Source: Caldifarciminota bacterium UBA3073 (lineage in GTDB: Bacteria; Hydrothermota; UBA3073). From it: a stretch of 20,235 nt of DNA. A program made the position numbers and the translations under genes. How positions within the stretch are numbered: position 1 is the first letter of the stretch; each line of letters opens with the position of its first letter. The notes under the pieces are model-generated. The model was not told the DNA's origin. It saw only the letters and a list, made by a program, of their open reading frames with translations, and did not search any database. The stretch spans positions 1,131 through 21,365 of the forward strand of contig DFBT01000046.1 in assembly GCA_002366725.1 (NCBI GenBank), in the 5' to 3' direction. Positions 7,652-15,451 of the stretch are shown here, one piece after another.

Positions 7652-8701
7652 TCATTTTAAATTAGACATTGTTTTAATCACTTCTTCCGCTACCTCGTCA
7701 GGTGTTATGGTAGAGAGGCACCTCCTAAGTCTGCATCTTCTTGGCTTGTAATAATCTTTTGGCGTTCGGTAACAGGGACTGCAGGGAAGTTCTTTTCTTA
7801 TTATTTTATCCTTCGGACCCACTGGACCGGTTCTCGTATGGTCTGTTGGACCGTATATCACAACAACTGGCGTCGATAGTGCCTGTGCGAGCCAGATGAG
7901 CCCTCCATCATTCGATACAAGTAGTTTGGCTCTTTCCAATATCGCCGCCGCCTGCATGAGCGTGGTCTCGCCAACCAGATTGATAACAGACGGAGTTGAC
8001 TTTTTTATACAATCCGCCTTAGGCACAGCATTTTTATCACCGAGAAGAGCAATCCTTGTCTCCTTACCAACGAGTTCAGCAAGATCCCCAAAACCGCTCC
8101 ACTCTTTCCAATCGCTTCCTTTTGAAGTGCCTATCTGCATACATACCATGGGGTTATTGATATCATAAGCCGCTAAAAAATCGTGTGCCCATCTCCTCTC
8201 ATTTACACCCAAAGAGATGCGGAAATCTTTGCAAATATCCTCAATTCCAATTGCATAGCACAGTTCCATGTTTCTGTCAATTTCATGCTCATCTTTTTTC
8301 ATCACTGCAGGGTGATTGAATACCCCATCTCTCCTTATTTTAAAACCACCAGACGAGATGTGGCCAACCCTGTGCGGAACATCCAGCTTGCCGAGCAAGT
8401 TGTTATAGTCACCCAGGAAGTTCTTTATAAGTAGATCGAAATTTTTTTCTTTAATCGAACTTACGAATCTTTCTCTCTCAATGATTCCCGCATGAGATCC
8501 GTTGAAGGGTATGTACTCATCTATCAGGTCTCTAACAAGGTCCTTGAAATTTCCTATGCGTTGCCTGGAGGTTACAAGTGAAAATGATGCCCCGGAGAAA
8601 TAATTGCGAAAGGTCCGCATGGCGGGCATAAACATAATCAAATTGCCTATTCCCATATGAGCGAACAAGAGCACCCTGTTTATATGCGCTGGGTTAATCA
8701 T
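7652..8701 (-). CDS. ADP-heptose:LPS heptosyltransferase-family glycosyltransferase (GT9)
   Basis: 349 residues, normal for GT9. Family features: the N-terminal glycine-rich loop GIGNLIMFMPAMR (17-29), MQIGTSKGSDWKEW at the start of the second domain (188-201), and the nucleotide-sugar region SNDGGLIWLAQAL (263-275) followed by VVVIYGPTDHTRTGP. A Cys cluster (307, 310, 323, 328) precedes the C-terminal ITPDEV motif, as in many family members. It would transfer a heptose or related sugar to an inner-core or lipid-linked acceptor on the cytoplasmic face. Start ATG 8701 overlaps the previous gene's TGA as ATGA, so translation is coupled. A longer in-frame extension up to 8995 only overlaps the neighbouring GT4 gene out of frame and has no family similarity. 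Last gene of the operon. Confidence 0.9.
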   Translation of the reverse strand: MINPAHINRVLLFAHMGIGNLIMFMPAMRTFRNYFSGASFSLVTSRQRIGNFKDLVRDLIDEYIPFNGSHAGIIERERFVSSIKEKNFDLLIKNFLGDYNNLLGKLDVPHRVGHISSGGFKIRRDGVFNHPAVMKKDEHEIDRNMELCYAIGIEDICKDFRISLGVNERRWAHDFLAAYDINNPMVCMQIGTSKGSDWKEWSGFGDLAELVGKETRIALLGDKNAVPKADCIKKSTPSVINLVGETTLMQAAAILERAKLLVSNDGGLIWLAQALSTPVVVIYGPTDHTRTGPVGPKDKIIRKELPCSPCYRTPKDYYKPRRCRLRRCLSTITPDEVAEEVIKTMSNLK

Positions 8702-9786
8702 CTCCCGAGTTTCCTGTACATCTTCTCTGTTAAACATACATTCTTCTCTATACTGAAATACCTTTCTACCCTTTTGCGACCATTTTCCCCCATTCTTTTT
8801 GGCTCTTCTAGATTCCTCTTTATGTAAAGTATTGCATCGGCGAGTGCAGAAATATCCCCCGGTGGGACAAGAATTCCGGTTACATTGTCCACGACTATCT
8901 CGGGAACCCCCCCGGAGTTTATCGCCACCACGGGGAGACCACAGGACATTGCCTCTATTATTACTCTTCCAAAGTGCTCTGCCGTAGATGGGCAAACAAA
9001 CAAATCCAACGAGTTCAATACGGATGGAATATCCTTTCGAAAACCAACGAAAGATATGGCATCCCCTAACTCAAAATGATGGGTCTCATTTTCAAGTTCC
9101 TTTCTATATCCCTTTTTTCTTTCCCCACCCACTATTACAAATCTAATATTCTTTTCTTCCTCTGTTGCCCTTTTCGCTGCCCGAATGAGAAACTTATGTC
9201 CCTTGTACGGGAGAAGCTGACCAACTGTTCCCACCAGGAATACGCCATCTGGCATTCCCAGTTCTCTTCTGAATCTATTATCGCGGTTGGGCTTAAATCT
9301 TTCAGTATCCACGCCGTTGTAAACAACGGACAATCTCTCTTGAGGGAGTCTTGCACCCACAAATTCTGATACAACGGCAATATAAGTAGTAAGATGTGCT
9401 ACTATCTTTTCTGGTAAATTTAATCTCGGTTCAACCCTGACCCACCATATATGTGGAATTTTTAGAATCCTTGATACGAGAACACCATATAGGGCAGAGT
9501 TAGTTGTGTTGCTGTGTATAAGGTCTATTTTCTCCTTCCGGGCAAGATAAAGAAGTCTTTTTACGGTTATTGGTACGAGTAGATTTTTCCATCCTCTGAG
9601 TGGGGGCATGGGAAGTATTTCAAAACGGATTTTATGTCTTTCGAGTTCATCTGTTAAACTGCCCTCATTCGGGACCACAACTAACGGTATAAACCCGTCC
9701 CTATTAAGGTTTTTTAAAAGATAGAGTAAACTTACCTGTCCTCCACCCACTATGTCTCCATAACTTTCAAGATACAAAATTTTCAT
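8698..9786 (-). CDS. Glycosyltransferase family 4 (GT-B)
   Basis: 362 residues with the two-Rossmann GT-B layout. The N-terminal acceptor domain begins MKILYLESYGDIVGGGQVSL with the typical glycine-rich loop. The C-terminal donor domain has GTVGQLLPYKGHKFLI (186-201) and the EX7E motif Glu270-HFGRVII-Glu278, followed by AMSCGLPVVAINSGGVPEIV. These retaining enzymes add a sugar from a nucleotide donor to a growing lipid-linked glycan at the inner membrane; donor and acceptor cannot be told from sequence. I chose ATG 9786 (GGTGAG about 4 nt upstream) over GTG 9795. It overlaps the polymerase gene by 20 nt and the GT9 gene by 4 nt. Confidence 0.9.
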   Translation of the reverse strand: MKILYLESYGDIVGGGQVSLLYLLKNLNRDGFIPLVVVPNEGSLTDELERHKIRFEILPMPPLRGWKNLLVPITVKRLLYLARKEKIDLIHSNTTNSALYGVLVSRILKIPHIWWVRVEPRLNLPEKIVAHLTTYIAVVSEFVGARLPQERLSVVYNGVDTERFKPNRDNRFRRELGMPDGVFLVGTVGQLLPYKGHKFLIRAAKRATEEEKNIRFVIVGGERKKGYRKELENETHHFELGDAISFVGFRKDIPSVLNSLDLFVCPSTAEHFGRVIIEAMSCGLPVVAINSGGVPEIVVDNVTGILVPPGDISALADAILYIKRNLEEPKRMGENGRKRVERYFSIEKNVCLTEKMYRKLGR

Positions 9787-10924
9787 TGTACTCACCGATG
9801 CCCAGACCCATTATCGCCCAGAAAAGCATGGCGAGGGGCAAAAATTCCAGTATTGTACCCGTCAAGCCCGCTAGAAGCGCACCTATTATAGAGAATGCAC
9901 ATCCATAGGATATGGGTGATCCCCTCTGAAAGCAGTACAGCAAAAAAAGCACTACAGTGAAGATGAAAGCAAAAAATCCTGCCATTCCAGTCTCACATAA
10001 AAGCTGTACATACATTGAATGAGCATGCCCATGCATTATCTTCTCGTCGCCCTTATACTCTGTCGCTATTTTATGAAAGGTTGAAAGACCACAACCTGTA
10101 AGTGGATGTTTCCTCACCGCTGAAATAGCCACCTTCCAGGTAGAAAACCTCGTCTCAATGGAACGGGACGATGTAAATCTTCGCGTAAAGTCCCCCATTT
10201 TTCTTTGATTTGTAACATAGATAAGCGATAGCAGAAGAACCAGCACTATTCCAAGCTTCCAATTTTTGATGAATACAGCAAACAGTATCAGTACCGAGAC
10301 CGCACATATACCCGCAAATGATTTTGTGAGAAACAGACAGACAAACGAGAGCAATATGAGACAGAATGCACACATTTTCCATTTGAACCCCCGAAGAACA
10401 TAGAGAGAGACCGCCGCGAGAGGCAATAAGAGAACCAGATACTGGGCAAATCTATTTGGGTTACTCAGGGTCGAGGTTATTCCCTTTTTCGTGGCGAATG
10501 TTATCGAGAAGAGGTGTGTCCGTATCGCGAGATTAAAATCGGTAAGATATTGGATAATGCCAAAAGCGGTTACTATTATCCCCGATATGACAAGTAGTTT
10601 AAGTATTCTTTCGGAGTTGACACCAGATCTGGCGATCAAAAGGCAAAGAAGAAAAGACAGAATGTAAAAGGGAAATCTTCCGAAGGAGAGGTTTCTCTGC
10701 ACGGAGAATGCCGCCGAGAGAAATGTGAAGAATAAAAGAACGAGTAAGGAGACCCAGAATAGGATTGGCCTGAAATTTAATTTGTCCTTATGTCTGATAA
10801 AGAAGAATACCAGCGCAGTGAGTACACCGAGTACCGATAACGGAGGACAGATTGGAAGAAAGAAAACAAAGGCAAGTATTCCCTTTTCTGTTATCCCATC
10901 AAAGCCTTTTGACATTACTTTCAT
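9767..10924 (-). CDS. O-antigen ligase/polymerase-family membrane protein (Wzy/WaaL-like)
   Basis: 385 residues, strongly hydrophobic, with roughly 10-12 predicted membrane segments. Near residues 300-320 it has the block HGHAHSMYVQLLCETGMAGF, matching the Wzy_C signature (an HAHS/HAHN-like core followed by E-x-G). Proteins of this family either polymerise repeat units of O-antigen or capsule on undecaprenyl phosphate or ligate glycan to lipid A core, on the periplasmic side. Ligase and polymerase cannot be separated from sequence alone; the position among glycosyltransferases fits either. Start ATG 10924 is preceded by AGGAGA at 4-nt spacing; a TTG at 10936 is less likely. It overlaps the upstream GT4 gene by 26 nt. 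Confidence 0.87.
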   Translation of the reverse strand: MKVMSKGFDGITEKGILAFVFFLPICPPLSVLGVLTALVFFFIRHKDKLNFRPILFWVSLLVLLFFTFLSAAFSVQRNLSFGRFPFYILSFLLCLLIARSGVNSERILKLLVISGIIVTAFGIIQYLTDFNLAIRTHLFSITFATKKGITSTLSNPNRFAQYLVLLLPLAAVSLYVLRGFKWKMCAFCLILLSFVCLFLTKSFAGICAVSVLILFAVFIKNWKLGIVLVLLLSLIYVTNQRKMGDFTRRFTSSRSIETRFSTWKVAISAVRKHPLTGCGLSTFHKIATEYKGDEKIMHGHAHSMYVQLLCETGMAGFFAFIFTVVLFLLYCFQRGSPISYGCAFSIIGALLAGLTGTILEFLPLAMLFWAIMGLGIGEYNENFVS

Positions 10925-11954
10925 ATATCTCCTCAAGTTCTTCTATCTCCCCTTCAAGGGTAAATTTCTCCAGTATCATCTGCCTACCCCTTTTACCCAT
11001 TTCCTCTCTCAAGCCCGGATTATCTAAAAGCTTTTCGAGACAGCGGCTCATGCCCTCCACATCCCTCTCGTTGACAAGAAATCCACTCCTGCCATCCTTC
11101 ACGAGCTCTGGAATGCCGGAGTGGTAGGTTGATACCACCGGCAGTCCCGTTGCCATAGCCTCTTTTATCGTATTTGGAATACCCTCTTTATCTCCGTTAC
11201 GAGCTGTAACATGGGGAGCAAGAAAAATATCCGCTCTCTTCAGTTCCTCTTTCACCCTGTCGTGTGAACAAAAACCGAGAAAATCCACGCTTGATGATAA
11301 TTTAAGAGATTCCACGACTTCCTTCATCTGGGGCATTAACTTTCCATCTCCTATGATGATAAGTCGGGTGTTTTTATTTTTCATCCTTGCATACGCCTTT
11401 ATACCATACTCAAATCCCTTCTTCTCTACGAACCTACCGCACATTACAATTTTATTTATGTTTTCAACCCTATGGTGTTTCAGGCTGAATTTGTCCACAT
11501 CTATCCCGATATAACATACTCGTATCTTTTCCTCCTCGCAACCAAGTTTCACAAGATCGTTTTTCATATCTTCTGATACGGCGATGAAGCAATTGCCCTT
11601 CTCGAAGAGTTTTTTTAATCTGCGCCGATATACAAAGTACCGTGGGTATCGAGATGTATCTATGCCGTGGAATTCCACGATAATGGGAATGCCGAGTTTT
11701 AAAGCCACTGGCAAAACCATAATTCCCCCTCCGCCAAAGTGGGCATGAATGAGCACGGCTTTGTGTTCCCTCAGGATATATTCTATTTTGTTTCTTTCCC
11801 ATAAAAATATATCCTCAAATGGGAAAACATCTCGATTCAGTATGTTTTTCGCTATTACGATGGGGTGAAACCTCTTTATATGCGTAATCTCGTTATATAT
11901 AAAGGTCTCTGACAACTGGAGATATTTATTTATGAAGTAGGCAACTGTCCTCAT
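10899..11954 (-). CDS. Glycosyltransferase family 4 (WcaL/exopolysaccharide type)
   Basis: 351 residues with a GT-B fold. It starts MRTVAYFINKYLQLSETFIY; the LSETFI block is typical of the WcaL/AmsK-like subgroup that builds exopolysaccharide repeat units. The donor domain shows CGRFVEKKGFEYGI (172-185) and the EX7E motif Glu257-GIPNTIK-Glu265, then AMATGLPVVSTYHSGIPELV. An HAHFG motif at 70-74 is common in this subgroup. Start ATG 11954 overlaps the previous gene's TGA in an ATGA junction, implying coupled translation. Sugar specificity unknown. Confidence 0.9.
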   Translation of the reverse strand: MRTVAYFINKYLQLSETFIYNEITHIKRFHPIVIAKNILNRDVFPFEDIFLWERNKIEYILREHKAVLIHAHFGGGGIMVLPVALKLGIPIIVEFHGIDTSRYPRYFVYRRRLKKLFEKGNCFIAVSEDMKNDLVKLGCEEEKIRVCYIGIDVDKFSLKHHRVENINKIVMCGRFVEKKGFEYGIKAYARMKNKNTRLIIIGDGKLMPQMKEVVESLKLSSSVDFLGFCSHDRVKEELKRADIFLAPHVTARNGDKEGIPNTIKEAMATGLPVVSTYHSGIPELVKDGRSGFLVNERDVEGMSRCLEKLLDNPGLREEMGKRGRQMILEKFTLEGEIEELEEIYESNVKRL

Positions 11955-12814
11955 CCCTCTCTGATTCCTTTTGCCCTGTAGTGGAGTTTAAGAACCTCTT
12001 TCAACAGGGGAAATACAAAAATAAATGGAGAATCAACACTCTTGAGTAGCAAATCAACCAACCGTCCTTTCTCTGCCCATCTCGGCGTTGAAAGCATATT
12101 TGATAGAAGCACTACCCTTCTGTTAGATATTCCTTCACCCGTCCAGGATTTTGCCCTCTGAATGAACCTCCAGGATGTTCTTCCCCTCTCCTCAAACTTA
12201 CTCAGTAGATTGTTGAGCCACTCTCTCGTTGGATACCCATCCACATGATAGGCTATACATCTTCTTACTGAGACAACCCTTCTTATTCCCATCTTTTTAA
12301 GTCTCATGCCAAATTCTACATCCATATAGCCCATAAGTTTATAGTCATCAAACAGACCCGCATCGAGTATCCACTTTTTTCTCAAAGAACAGTTTTGTAT
12401 CACCAGACCCGTGAGACACAAACCGTCTACTCTTAGTGTAAAATTGCCAAAACTTCTCGGGCTTCTTATATGCCTCACCAGACCCTGCACAACGATTTTA
12501 GCATCTTTTTCGTGAAGGAAAAGATGGTCCTCGATGAAATTTCTCGCTACAAGTACATCGGAATCTACGAAAATTATGAGGTCTCCAGCTGCTTCCCTGA
12601 CCGCAATATTCCGTGCACGCCAGTGGCCAATTCTCTCTTCAAATTTTATATACTTTGTTTTTTTTAGGATGCTTAAACCTTCCGTGCCGTCGTTGGATGC
12701 ATCGTCTACGACAATTATCTCATCGGGTTGCCTTGTCTGGTCCAGCAGCCTTTCTATGCAGTACTGCAGTATATGAGCACGATTACGTGTCGGTGTGATA
12801 ACAGATACATTCAT
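11951..12814 (-). CDS. Glycosyltransferase family 2, paralogue B
   Basis: 287 residues, GT-A fold. The N-terminus MNVSVITPTRNRAHILQYCI is a standard GT2 opening; DDASNDGT (37-44) and the metal-binding DSD (84-86) in FVDSDVLV are present. A GYMDVEFGMRLKKMG block matches the ED-type acceptor/base region, with Asp-Val-Glu in place. The C-terminal motif VDSPFIFVFPLLKEVLKLHYRAKGIR is shared with the upstream neighbour, so the two are tandem duplicates. There is no ribosome site upstream: the start codon abuts the heptads AATCTAA, AATCTGA, AATCTAT. It inverts the anomeric configuration, as GT2 enzymes do; substrate unknown. Confidence 0.9.
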   Translation of the reverse strand: MNVSVITPTRNRAHILQYCIERLLDQTRQPDEIIVVDDASNDGTEGLSILKKTKYIKFEERIGHWRARNIAVREAAGDLIIFVDSDVLVARNFIEDHLFLHEKDAKIVVQGLVRHIRSPRSFGNFTLRVDGLCLTGLVIQNCSLRKKWILDAGLFDDYKLMGYMDVEFGMRLKKMGIRRVVSVRRCIAYHVDGYPTREWLNNLLSKFEERGRTSWRFIQRAKSWTGEGISNRRVVLLSNMLSTPRWAEKGRLVDLLLKSVDSPFIFVFPLLKEVLKLHYRAKGIREG

Positions 12815-12889
12815 AGATTTCAGATTTTAGATTGTGGATGTCATTTCGCCTTACGCCCTACTCCTTACTCCCTACTCCTTACTGTCTAC
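12813..12889 (-). repeat. Heptad arrays filling the gap between two GT2 genes
   Basis: On the minus strand, 7-nt units in one register: GTAGACA, GTAAGGA, GTAGGGA, GTAAGGA, GTAGGGC, GTAAGGC, then GAAATGA, CATCCAC, then AATCTAA, AATCTGA, AATCTAT. The first six follow GTARRSM and carry TAG or TAA. The first array encodes the last five residues and stop of paralogue A; the last unit overlaps the ATG of paralogue B. The gap is thus almost entirely heptads. Confidence 0.8.
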
Positions 12890-13825
12890 TCCTCTCTCCC
12901 TCAACGCTTTCCTTATTCCCTTCGCACGGTAATGATACTTTACTACCTTTCTCCAGAAGGGAAAGAGTGGAATTATAGGTGAATCTACCAGCCTTTCGAG
13001 TGTTCCCATCGTGGATTCCTTTTCCACCCACGACTGTGTGTTAAAAAACCTTGAAAAGAAAAGAGTTCTTCCCGTTCTCGCGATCCTTTCTGCCTCTGTG
13101 CCGTGTTTCGCGACGAAGTATGCGGCGCTGTATCCTCTTTCATAGTTCTTTTGCACATATTCCGAGAGCCTCACCCTGCCGTACGGTTTGTCCACATGAT
13201 ACGCCCTGCAGGTTCTGATTCCGTATAAGAATTTCAGACCTTTCTTTTGCAGTCTGAGGCCGAGCTCTATATCCTTAAAACCGATATGCCCACCCAAACT
13301 CTCATCAAAACCACTCACCTCAAGCAGATATTTTTTTCGTACCGATGTATTCTGGGACACAAAAAGGCCGAAGAAGATGGCATTTGGAAAGGAGAATTTG
13401 AAATTGTACCAGCCCGGATGCTTTATGTGATGCACCATTCCCTGGAGGATTGTTTTGTCGCGTCTTTTATGTATGCTTATGTGCTCCTCCACAAATCGGG
13501 GATGGACGAGAACATCGGAGTCCATAAATATTATTATATCTCCCTTTGCCTTCCTTATCCCGATGTTTCTTGCAACATAGGGACCACTTTGCTTTTCCAA
13601 TCTTATATACCTTAATTTTGATATTCTTGCCCCGCACCAAGAATTGCTTTGGTGCGGGGTGAAATATTTTAAATTTTCAATTAGATTATGGGTTCCATCT
13701 GTTGAGGCGTCGTCTATCAAAATCACTTCATAGTTATCCACGCTCTGATTCAGTATATAAGCGAGGGAATACTCAAGGAGTTCTCTCCTGTTATGGGATG
13801 GGATTATTACAGACGCATCGACCAT
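12872..13825 (-). CDS. Glycosyltransferase family 2, paralogue A, with in-frame palindrome insert
   Basis: 317 residues, GT-A fold, paralogue of the downstream gene. It has MVDASVIIPSHNRRELLEY at the N-terminus, DDASTDGT (38-45), metal-binding DSD (102-104) in FMDSDVLV, and KDIELGLRLQKKG. The C-terminal part contains VDSPIIPLFPFWRKVVKYHYRAKGIR, matching paralogue B. Residues 56-66 (TPHQSNSWCGA) are encoded by a perfect 11-bp-arm palindrome at 13630-13659 and, with flanking residues, form an extra loop that paralogue B lacks, just before the KLRYIRLE strand. The last five residues (VDSKE) and the TAG stop come from a heptad array. There is no clear ribosome site. Whether the insert affects activity is unknown; it falls in a variable loop of the family. 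Confidence 0.88.
   Translation of the reverse strand: MVDASVIIPSHNRRELLEYSLAYILNQSVDNYEVILIDDASTDGTHNLIENLKYFTPHQSNSWCGARISKLRYIRLEKQSGPYVARNIGIRKAKGDIIIFMDSDVLVHPRFVEEHISIHKRRDKTILQGMVHHIKHPGWYNFKFSFPNAIFFGLFVSQNTSVRKKYLLEVSGFDESLGGHIGFKDIELGLRLQKKGLKFLYGIRTCRAYHVDKPYGRVRLSEYVQKNYERGYSAAYFVAKHGTEAERIARTGRTLFFSRFFNTQSWVEKESTMGTLERLVDSPIIPLFPFWRKVVKYHYRAKGIRKALRERGVDSKE
13630..13659. repeat. Palindrome inside a GT2 coding sequence
   Basis: CCCCGCACCAA (13630-13640) and TTGGTGCGGGG (13649-13659) are perfect complements around an 8-nt loop. It is much more GC-rich than the AT-rich coding sequence on both sides and accounts for most of the extra residues relative to the tandem paralogue. Confidence 0.8.
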
Positions 13826-13849
13826 AAGAACTAAAAGACCACGCTGTAC

Positions 13850-13869
13850 GGGCGAACGGCTGTTCGCCC
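13850..13869. repeat. REP-like palindrome
   Basis: GGGCGAAC (13850-13857) and GTTCGCCC (13862-13869) pair around a 4-nt loop (GGCT). It lies just upstream of GT2 paralogue A and directly joins a heptad array. The form, a short GC-rich extragenic palindrome, is that of REP elements. Confidence 0.7.
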
Positions 13870-13897
13870 CTACGCCTTACGCTTTACGCCCCACTCC
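13870..13897 (-). repeat. Heptad array joined to the REP-like palindrome
   Basis: Minus-strand units GGAGTGG, GGCGTAA, AGCGTAA, GGCGTAG lead directly into the palindrome at 13850-13869. Same unit family as the arrays at 12813-12889 and 14003-14044. Confidence 0.65.
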
Positions 13898-13925
13898 TTT
13901 CACATTCAACATGTCACCTAACACC

Positions 13926-13952
13926 TAACACCCTGAAGGGTGTCACTCCAAC
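13926..13952 (+). repeat. Palindromic intergenic repeat, copy 4
   Basis: Core ACACCCTGAAGGGTGT with flanking CACTCCAAC, the same family as 957-985 and 3887-3954. On the minus strand it is preceded by GTTGGTTAGTTGG and followed by two GGTGTTA-type heptads. Confidence 0.8.
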
Positions 13953-14002
13953 TAACCAACAATCACCTGATACGTAAAGATTTCACGGTTTCTCCGTTTC
14001 AT

Positions 14003-14044
14003 CTAACGCCTTACGCCCTACGCTTTACGCCTGACACCTGACAC
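14003..14044 (-). repeat. Heptad array at the LpxB-related 3' end
   Basis: Six minus-strand units: GTGTCAG, GTGTCAG, GCGTAAA, GCGTAGG, GCGTAAG, GCGTTAG. The array lies partly inside the gene: it encodes the last residues (VSGVRRKA) and the TAG stop (14020-14018) is in the fourth unit. Confidence 0.8.
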
Positions 14045-15115
14045 CCTTTCGGCGATTTTCCTCGCTCCTCCCTTCGGCCCCATCCTCCCCCTACCAATCC
14101 CGCCCCTTTTTTCCCTCAACCTGTCGTTGGAAAGGAGATTTTTTATCTCCTCTACCACCCCATTTGGGAAATTTTTGACGAGTTTGAGACAGCTACCGAG
14201 GAGTTTCTCCTGTCCCCTCAATCTGTCTGCCGTCGTCTGGGGACCCGTTCCGACAAACGAAACGATGGGAATACCAAGACCAGCTACCTGTTCGGACGCG
14301 GTTCCAGAAAGGCTTATCACAAGCTTTGAAGAGCTCACAACATCCACAAATGCTCCCTTTACAAATTCTATTCCGGCATCGATATCACCGATAGAATCTG
14401 CCAGTCTCTTTTCGTCGATCGTTTCTGATACGGCAACGGCAAAATGTAATTCCGGATATGAAGCTCTTAACATTCTTATAACGATACCTATTCTTTTCAT
14501 ATTTTTATACGCCTCTCTTCTGGACCCCGGTAGAATACCTATTAAGGTCTTACCCTGCGGAGAGTTGTACAGGTTTTCTTTTTCAAGTTCATCCATCATG
14601 GGATTGCCGAGAAACCTCGCCGATACACCGAAATCTCTGAGATTCTCTGCGGTGGGCTCATCGTGGGTAAACACCTCTATTGCGGTCTTTTTCATAATTC
14701 TCTTCTCTATTCTCAGGTGCGGTGAGAAATAATCCGACTTACAGGGAGCGAGAAACCACAGTCTTTTCCTAAATGCAAACCAACCCAAAAGCAATAACAT
14801 AATGTCCCCCACAACGAGCACTTCATCTATTTCATCTCGCATTTTACGAAGCCCGGCAAGATAGGAGAGCGGCACCCCTGAACTCTTAATCAGGTCTTTT
14901 ACAAATCCCTCCGGAGTTTTAAGAAAAAACCCTCCCGATGGTGGAGGAGGACTTGTAAATATCACATCTATACCCCGTTTTTTGTATTCTTCACCCAGGG
15001 AAACAAGCGGTGCACCAAATACTGTGGCATCGAGACACAATCTCTTAATTTCTTGTCCTATTATGGCACCGGACCTGTCTTCTCCATAAGAGTTACTCAA
15101 TATTACGATATTCAT
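14018..15115 (-). CDS. Lipid-A-disaccharide synthase-related protein (LpxB-like GT-B)
   Basis: 365 residues. It has the N-terminal block ILSNSYGEDRSGAIIGQEI, a central HDEPTAENL followed by FLGNPMMDEL, the donor-site GILPGSRREAYKN, and SLSGTASEQVAGLGIPIVSF near the C-terminus. This is the pattern of the LpxB-related family, not classical LpxB, so the chemistry is probably transfer of a UDP-sugar to a lipid-linked acceptor, but it need not be lipid A disaccharide synthesis. First gene of the glycan operon; a TTGACT-17-TATAAT promoter lies about 430 bp upstream. No good ribosome site precedes ATG 15115. The C-terminal eight residues are repeat-encoded, so the ancestral protein probably ended near AERV or had another tail. 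Confidence 0.8.
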   Translation of the reverse strand: MNIVILSNSYGEDRSGAIIGQEIKRLCLDATVFGAPLVSLGEEYKKRGIDVIFTSPPPPSGGFFLKTPEGFVKDLIKSSGVPLSYLAGLRKMRDEIDEVLVVGDIMLLLLGWFAFRKRLWFLAPCKSDYFSPHLRIEKRIMKKTAIEVFTHDEPTAENLRDFGVSARFLGNPMMDELEKENLYNSPQGKTLIGILPGSRREAYKNMKRIGIVIRMLRASYPELHFAVAVSETIDEKRLADSIGDIDAGIEFVKGAFVDVVSSSKLVISLSGTASEQVAGLGIPIVSFVGTGPQTTADRLRGQEKLLGSCLKLVKNFPNGVVEEIKNLLSNDRLREKRGGIGRGRMGPKGGARKIAERVSGVRRKA

Positions 15116-15267
15116 ATATGGATTTTTCAGCCAAGAGATTATTCACCACAAAGACACAAAGAACAGTAAATCTTTTTTCGCCCACGAAGGACACGAAAAA
15201 CACGAAAAATCAAAAATAACTAATGTCTAATCTAATCCCAATAGTTTATTCTGTGGAATGTGACTTG

Positions 15268-15300
15268 CCCTGTGTGATGCGTAGCTATCACATCAGGGGA
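15268..15300. repeat. Imperfect hairpin with GTAGCTAT loop
   Basis: CCCTGTGTGAT and ATCACATCAGGGG are near-complements around a loop with GTAGCT. A related sequence with GTAGCTATGG occurs near 15373, and TCCCGTGAAAT (about 15407) pairs imperfectly with ATTTCACTGGGA (about 15442). They look like copies of one degenerate hairpin family. Confidence 0.5.
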
Positions 15301-15312
15301 GCTATTTCATCA

Positions 15313-15353
15313 GAACTCAATGACACAACGACGCTAAGACTCGACGACACTAC
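15313..15353. repeat. Octad tandem array 1
   Basis: 8-nt period: after GAACTCAAT come GACACAAC (15322), GACGCTAA (15330), GACTCGAC (15338) and GACACTAC (15346). Three of these units recur, changed, in array 2. Confidence 0.65.
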
Positions 15354-15451
15354 GATTTATCCCGCTTGTCCCGTAGCTATGGCGTGTGGGGTGAAATGCA
15401 GCTTGTCCCGTGAAATGTTTAACTATTTCCTCGGGGAGCTTATTTCACTGG

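Noticed and set aside
8702..8995. In-frame N-terminal extension of the GT9 gene
   Set aside because: It overlaps the GT4 gene out of frame, is rich in Arg, Cys and Gly without family similarity, and the ATGA start at 8701 aligns with the GT9 N-terminus.
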